A DNA stretch of 6,412 nucleotides from JANXPZ01 sp034678345 (lineage in GTDB: Bacteria; Eisenbacteria; RBG-16-71-46). Shown here piece by piece: positions 4,514-6,412 of the stretch. A program made the position numbers and the translations under genes. Numbering within the stretch: position 1 is the first letter of the stretch; each line of letters begins with the position of its first letter. Where the stretch lies: positions 1 to 6,412 of the forward strand of contig JAXDBZ010000260.1 of the NCBI GenBank assembly GCA_034678345.1, given 5' to 3'. Below the pieces are notes generated by a model. The model saw only the letters and a list, made by a program, of their open reading frames with translations, was not told the DNA's origin and ran no database searches.

Positions 4514-5548
4514 ATGGGACCGCTCGCTCGCACCCGCGCCTGTCTCGAAGCCTCCCTGCTGCTGGGGCTGCTGCTGGCCGTTCCGTCCTCCGCGCGGGCG
4601 AGCGAGATCGCTGCCCAGGGCGCCCCCACCACTTCGGGGATCGTGATCCACGACGCCGCCGAGACCCTGCGGGACTGGTGCCGCACGGACGAGCAGGGCC
4701 TGCTGTGGCTCGAGCTGCCGGGCGGCGCCCGCTACGAGCTGGTCACCTCGGTCGACGATCCGGCCATCGCGAACCAGGGCGACGGCTCCTTCCACGCCTT
4801 CGACGCGGCCGAGGTCGCGGCCGCGCTCGCGGCCGTGAGCTACCCCCTGGGGGACGTGGCGGCCGACGTGTTCCTGTTGCCGTTCCCCCGCCGCGCGGGC
4901 CTGTCCTCGGCGGCCGGGACGGGCCTCATCCTGCTCTCGCCCGGCGTGTATCCGCTGCCGCGCACGCAGCAGCACGCCGAGGTGGTGCACGAGCTGGGTC
5001 ACGTCGTCCAGCGCGCGGACCTGCCGGACAGCGACACGGCCGCCTGGACGCGCTACCGCGCCCTGCGCGGCATCCTCGATGCCAGCGTGTACAACGCCGA
5101 CGCCGCGCACGCCGATCGGCCGCACGAGATCTTCGCCGAGGACTTCCGCGCTCTGTTCGGCGGCGCGCTGGCCACCTCGAGCGGGACCATCGAGAACGCG
5201 ACCCTGACCCCGCCCGACCAGGTGCCGGGGCTCGAGGGTTTCCTGCGGTCGCTGGCGGGTCCGCCGCTGGCGGCCGTGCTCGGCGCCGTCCCCAATCCCG
5301 GCCGCGGCGCGGTGGTCTTCTCGCTGGGCGCGACCGCTCCGGCGGTCGGGTCGCGGGCGCCGCTGGCGCTGGACCTCTTCGACGTGACCGGCCGCCGGCT
5401 GGCCACGCTGCGATCCACCGCGGCGGGCGACGGACAGCTCTGGAGCTGGGACGGCCGCGACGAGCGCGGGCGGCGCGTGGAGCCGGGCGTGGTGTTCGCG
5501 CGGACGCGTGACGGCGGCGCCTCGGCGCGCGTGGTCCTGCTGCCCTAG
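4514..5548 (+). CDS. secreted HExxH metallopeptidase-like protein with FlgD-like C-terminal domain
   Basis: From the ATG at 4514 the product has 344 residues. A typical signal peptide (Arg6, Arg8, hydrophobic 14-23, cleavage after Ala29 in ARA-SE) shows export, and there is no lipobox. The middle domain carries the gluzincin motif HELGH (159-163), with a second conserved-looking segment HEIFAEDFRALF (204-215) that would supply the third zinc ligand, probably Glu205. This resembles the EFFAEAF segment of the anthrax lethal-factor peptidase fold. Residues about 259-344 are a FlgD-like Ig/type-A-like domain: VPNPGRG, LDLFDVTGRRLATL, WDGRDERGRRVEPGVVFAR. Such tails are common on exported proteins of FCB-type bacteria. 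The start is chosen by the signal peptide; the ribosome binding site is weak. In-frame GTG (4484) and ATG (4430) are alternatives. The substrate is unknown. Confidence 0.75.
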   Translation: MGPLARTRACLEASLLLGLLLAVPSSARASEIAAQGAPTTSGIVIHDAAETLRDWCRTDEQGLLWLELPGGARYELVTSVDDPAIANQGDGSFHAFDAAEVAAALAAVSYPLGDVAADVFLLPFPRRAGLSSAAGTGLILLSPGVYPLPRTQQHAEVVHELGHVVQRADLPDSDTAAWTRYRALRGILDASVYNADAAHADRPHEIFAEDFRALFGGALATSSGTIENATLTPPDQVPGLEGFLRSLAGPPLAAVLGAVPNPGRGAVVFSLGATAPAVGSRAPLALDLFDVTGRRLATLRSTAAGDGQLWSWDGRDERGRRVEPGVVFARTRDGGASARVVLLP

Positions 5549-5558
5549 CCCGGGCTAG
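5545..5558. terminator. 14-bp palindrome holding both convergent stop codons
   Basis: CTAGCCCGGGCTAG is a perfect palindrome. Its left TAG (5546-5548) ends the plus-strand metallopeptidase-like gene. Its right CTA (5555-5557) is the TAG stop of the minus-strand gene. Only 6 nt separate the two genes. The hairpin could act as a bidirectional terminator, but there are no U-tracts. The right arm with its flanks repeats the 11-mer found at the ftsB stop. Confidence 0.45.
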
Positions 5559-6250
5559 CGGCCGCCGCGCCCGAGGTCGCGCGGCCCGAAGGTCCCCGTC
5601 GTGGCGCGGGCGCGCTCGTCGCCGAAGCCGGCGAAGTTGCGCGCCGCGTCGAACAGCGAGAACGGCAGGATCGCCAGCACCTCCCAGGGTGCTCTCGGCG
5701 AGCTCTCCACCTCGCCCGAGAGCCAGCCCTCCACCTCGCGCGCGTCCTCCAGGCTCAGGGGCTTCAGCGTCGCCGACACGACGATGTCGTAGCGCCCGGC
5801 GGCGTCGAGCAGCGCGGCGCGCGCCACCGGCAGGGGCAGCGGCCGCGACAGGACCGCCCGCACCGAATCCAGGTCGGCGAGCACGAGCGGCCGCGCGCCG
5901 CCGCGCTCGAGCCGGTAGGCCTCGGCGCGGAAGTCGTAGCGCAGGCGCAACTCGGCGTCGAAGGCGCTCTCGAGGCGGTCGAACCAACCGGTGCGCTTCC
6001 GCCACAGCTCGGCGTGCAGCTGCAGCGTCGCCGGCATGCCGCGCGCGAGGCTGCCGGCCACGCGGGGCGCGAAGAGATCGCCGAGCCGCGCGTCCACCCA
6101 GACCCAGCCGCCCCGTTCCCGCGGCGGGTCCACCGCGAGGTCGAGCGCCCGCGCCGGGGCCGCGCCCGCCAGCAGCAGGACGACGAGCAGCGCGGCCAGC
6201 CGCGCCGGGGGCGGCGCGGCGGGTCGCGGGCTGGGGAGCGGGGAGCGCAC
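5555..6250 (-). CDS. secreted DUF4390-like protein
   Basis: This 231-residue product starts at GTG (6248-6250), 7 nt after the stop of the upstream minus-strand gene. It has a Pro/Arg-rich n-region and a signal peptide (hydrophobic 18-31, cleavage after Ala35 in ARA-LD), so it is exported. The mature part (about 49-200) resembles DUF4390. It has an opening beta strand (GWVWVDARLGDLF), then LARGMPATLQLHAELWRKRT (68-87) with GWFDRL, then LRLRYDFRAEAYRLER, and a later YDIVVSATLKPLSLEDAREV. This family has no established function. No clear Shine-Dalgarno is seen before the GTG, which suggests coupling to the upstream gene. I recognise the family from its layout only, so the name is moderate confidence; the gene itself is secure. 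Confidence 0.7.
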   Translation of the reverse strand: MRSPLPSPRPAAPPPARLAALLVVLLLAGAAPARALDLAVDPPRERGGWVWVDARLGDLFAPRVAGSLARGMPATLQLHAELWRKRTGWFDRLESAFDAELRLRYDFRAEAYRLERGGARPLVLADLDSVRAVLSRPLPLPVARAALLDAAGRYDIVVSATLKPLSLEDAREVEGWLSGEVESSPRAPWEVLAILPFSLFDAARNFAGFGDERARATTGTFGPRDLGRGGR

Positions 6251-6257
6251 GGCCGGA

Positions 6258-6412
6258 TCAGAACGGGCGCTGCAGGCGCACGGTGACGTGCGCGCTCGCT
6301 CGCGCGCGCCGCAGGTCGCGGGCCACGTAGACGCGCATGTTGTCCTCGGCGGTGGTCAGTCCCAGGCCGCCGTCCAGCTGGATGGGCCGCGTGGCGGGGG
6401 CCCAGGCGTGAC
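6258..6412 (-). CDS. C-terminal end of a probable outer-membrane beta-barrel protein (partial)
   Basis: An open frame enters from the right edge and stops at TGA (6258-6260), giving 50 residues that begin HAWAPATRPIQLDGG. The end alternates polar and hydrophobic residues: NMRVYVARDL, a turn RRARAS, then AHVTVRLQRPF as the last strand. Ending in Phe after an alternating strand is the classic beta-signal recognised by the BAM complex, so this is probably the last hairpin of an outer-membrane barrel. Only 7 nt separate it from the DUF4390-like gene, so the two form an operon. The 5' part, and hence the barrel family, lies outside the window. Confidence 0.65.
   Translation of the reverse strand, partial: HAWAPATRPIQLDGGLGLTTAEDNMRVYVARDLRRARASAHVTVRLQRPF

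Noticed and set aside
6287..6310. Alternating CG stretch as Z-DNA or a regulatory palindrome
   Set aside because: It lies in coding sequence and encodes an Arg/Ala-rich turn. Such runs are expected at this GC content.
1..6412. CRISPR arrays, tRNA or rRNA genes, insertion sequences, phage or attachment sites
   Set aside because: I found no regularly spaced repeats, tRNA-like cloverleaf, rRNA signature, transposase or terminal repeats in the window.

Overview
The window is very GC-rich bacterial DNA with tightly packed genes. The organism is probably a diderm. One secreted protein ends in a FlgD-like/type-A-like C-terminal domain, and the right edge holds the end of what looks like an outer-membrane beta-barrel ending in Phe. 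A FlgD-like tail on an exported protein together with this GC content suggests an FCB-type or neighbouring candidate phylum, such as Eisenbacteria, Krumholzibacteriota or Gemmatimonadota. That placement is inference, because no rRNA or other marker gene is present.

Layout. Positions 1-71 are non-coding: a run of G-tracts and a 20-bp GC palindrome just past the end of ftsB. On the minus strand, eno (588-1871) is followed by an ftsB/divIC-type gene (72-461), a common bacterial gene order. The 198-bp gap 1872-2069 carries two back-to-back sigma70-type promoter candidates, one for eno and one for a plus-strand operon. That operon encodes an ECF sigma factor (2070-2636), a zinc-finger membrane anti-sigma factor (2633-3253, ATGA overlap) and a bactofilin-like repeat protein fused to a polytopic membrane domain (3231-4289, 23-nt overlap). 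A 224-bp spacer with several GC hairpins follows, then a secreted HExxH metallopeptidase-like protein (4514-5548). This gene converges on a minus-strand pair: a secreted DUF4390-like protein (5555-6250) and, upstream of it and cut by the window edge, the C-terminus of a probable outer-membrane protein (6258-6412). The two convergent stop codons lie in one 14-bp palindrome.

How the genes work together. eno and ftsB are housekeeping genes (glycolysis, divisome). The three overlapping plus-strand genes look like an envelope-signalling unit. The anti-sigma factor should hold the sigma factor at the membrane. The third protein may be a sensor, a scaffold or a co-regulated envelope component; its role is unknown.

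The most striking observation is in enolase. Every catalytic and metal-binding residue I can place is conserved except the catalytic-base lysine (yeast Lys345), which reads as Thr338 (codon ACG, one base from AAG). This is either a sequencing or assembly error or a very unusual enolase.
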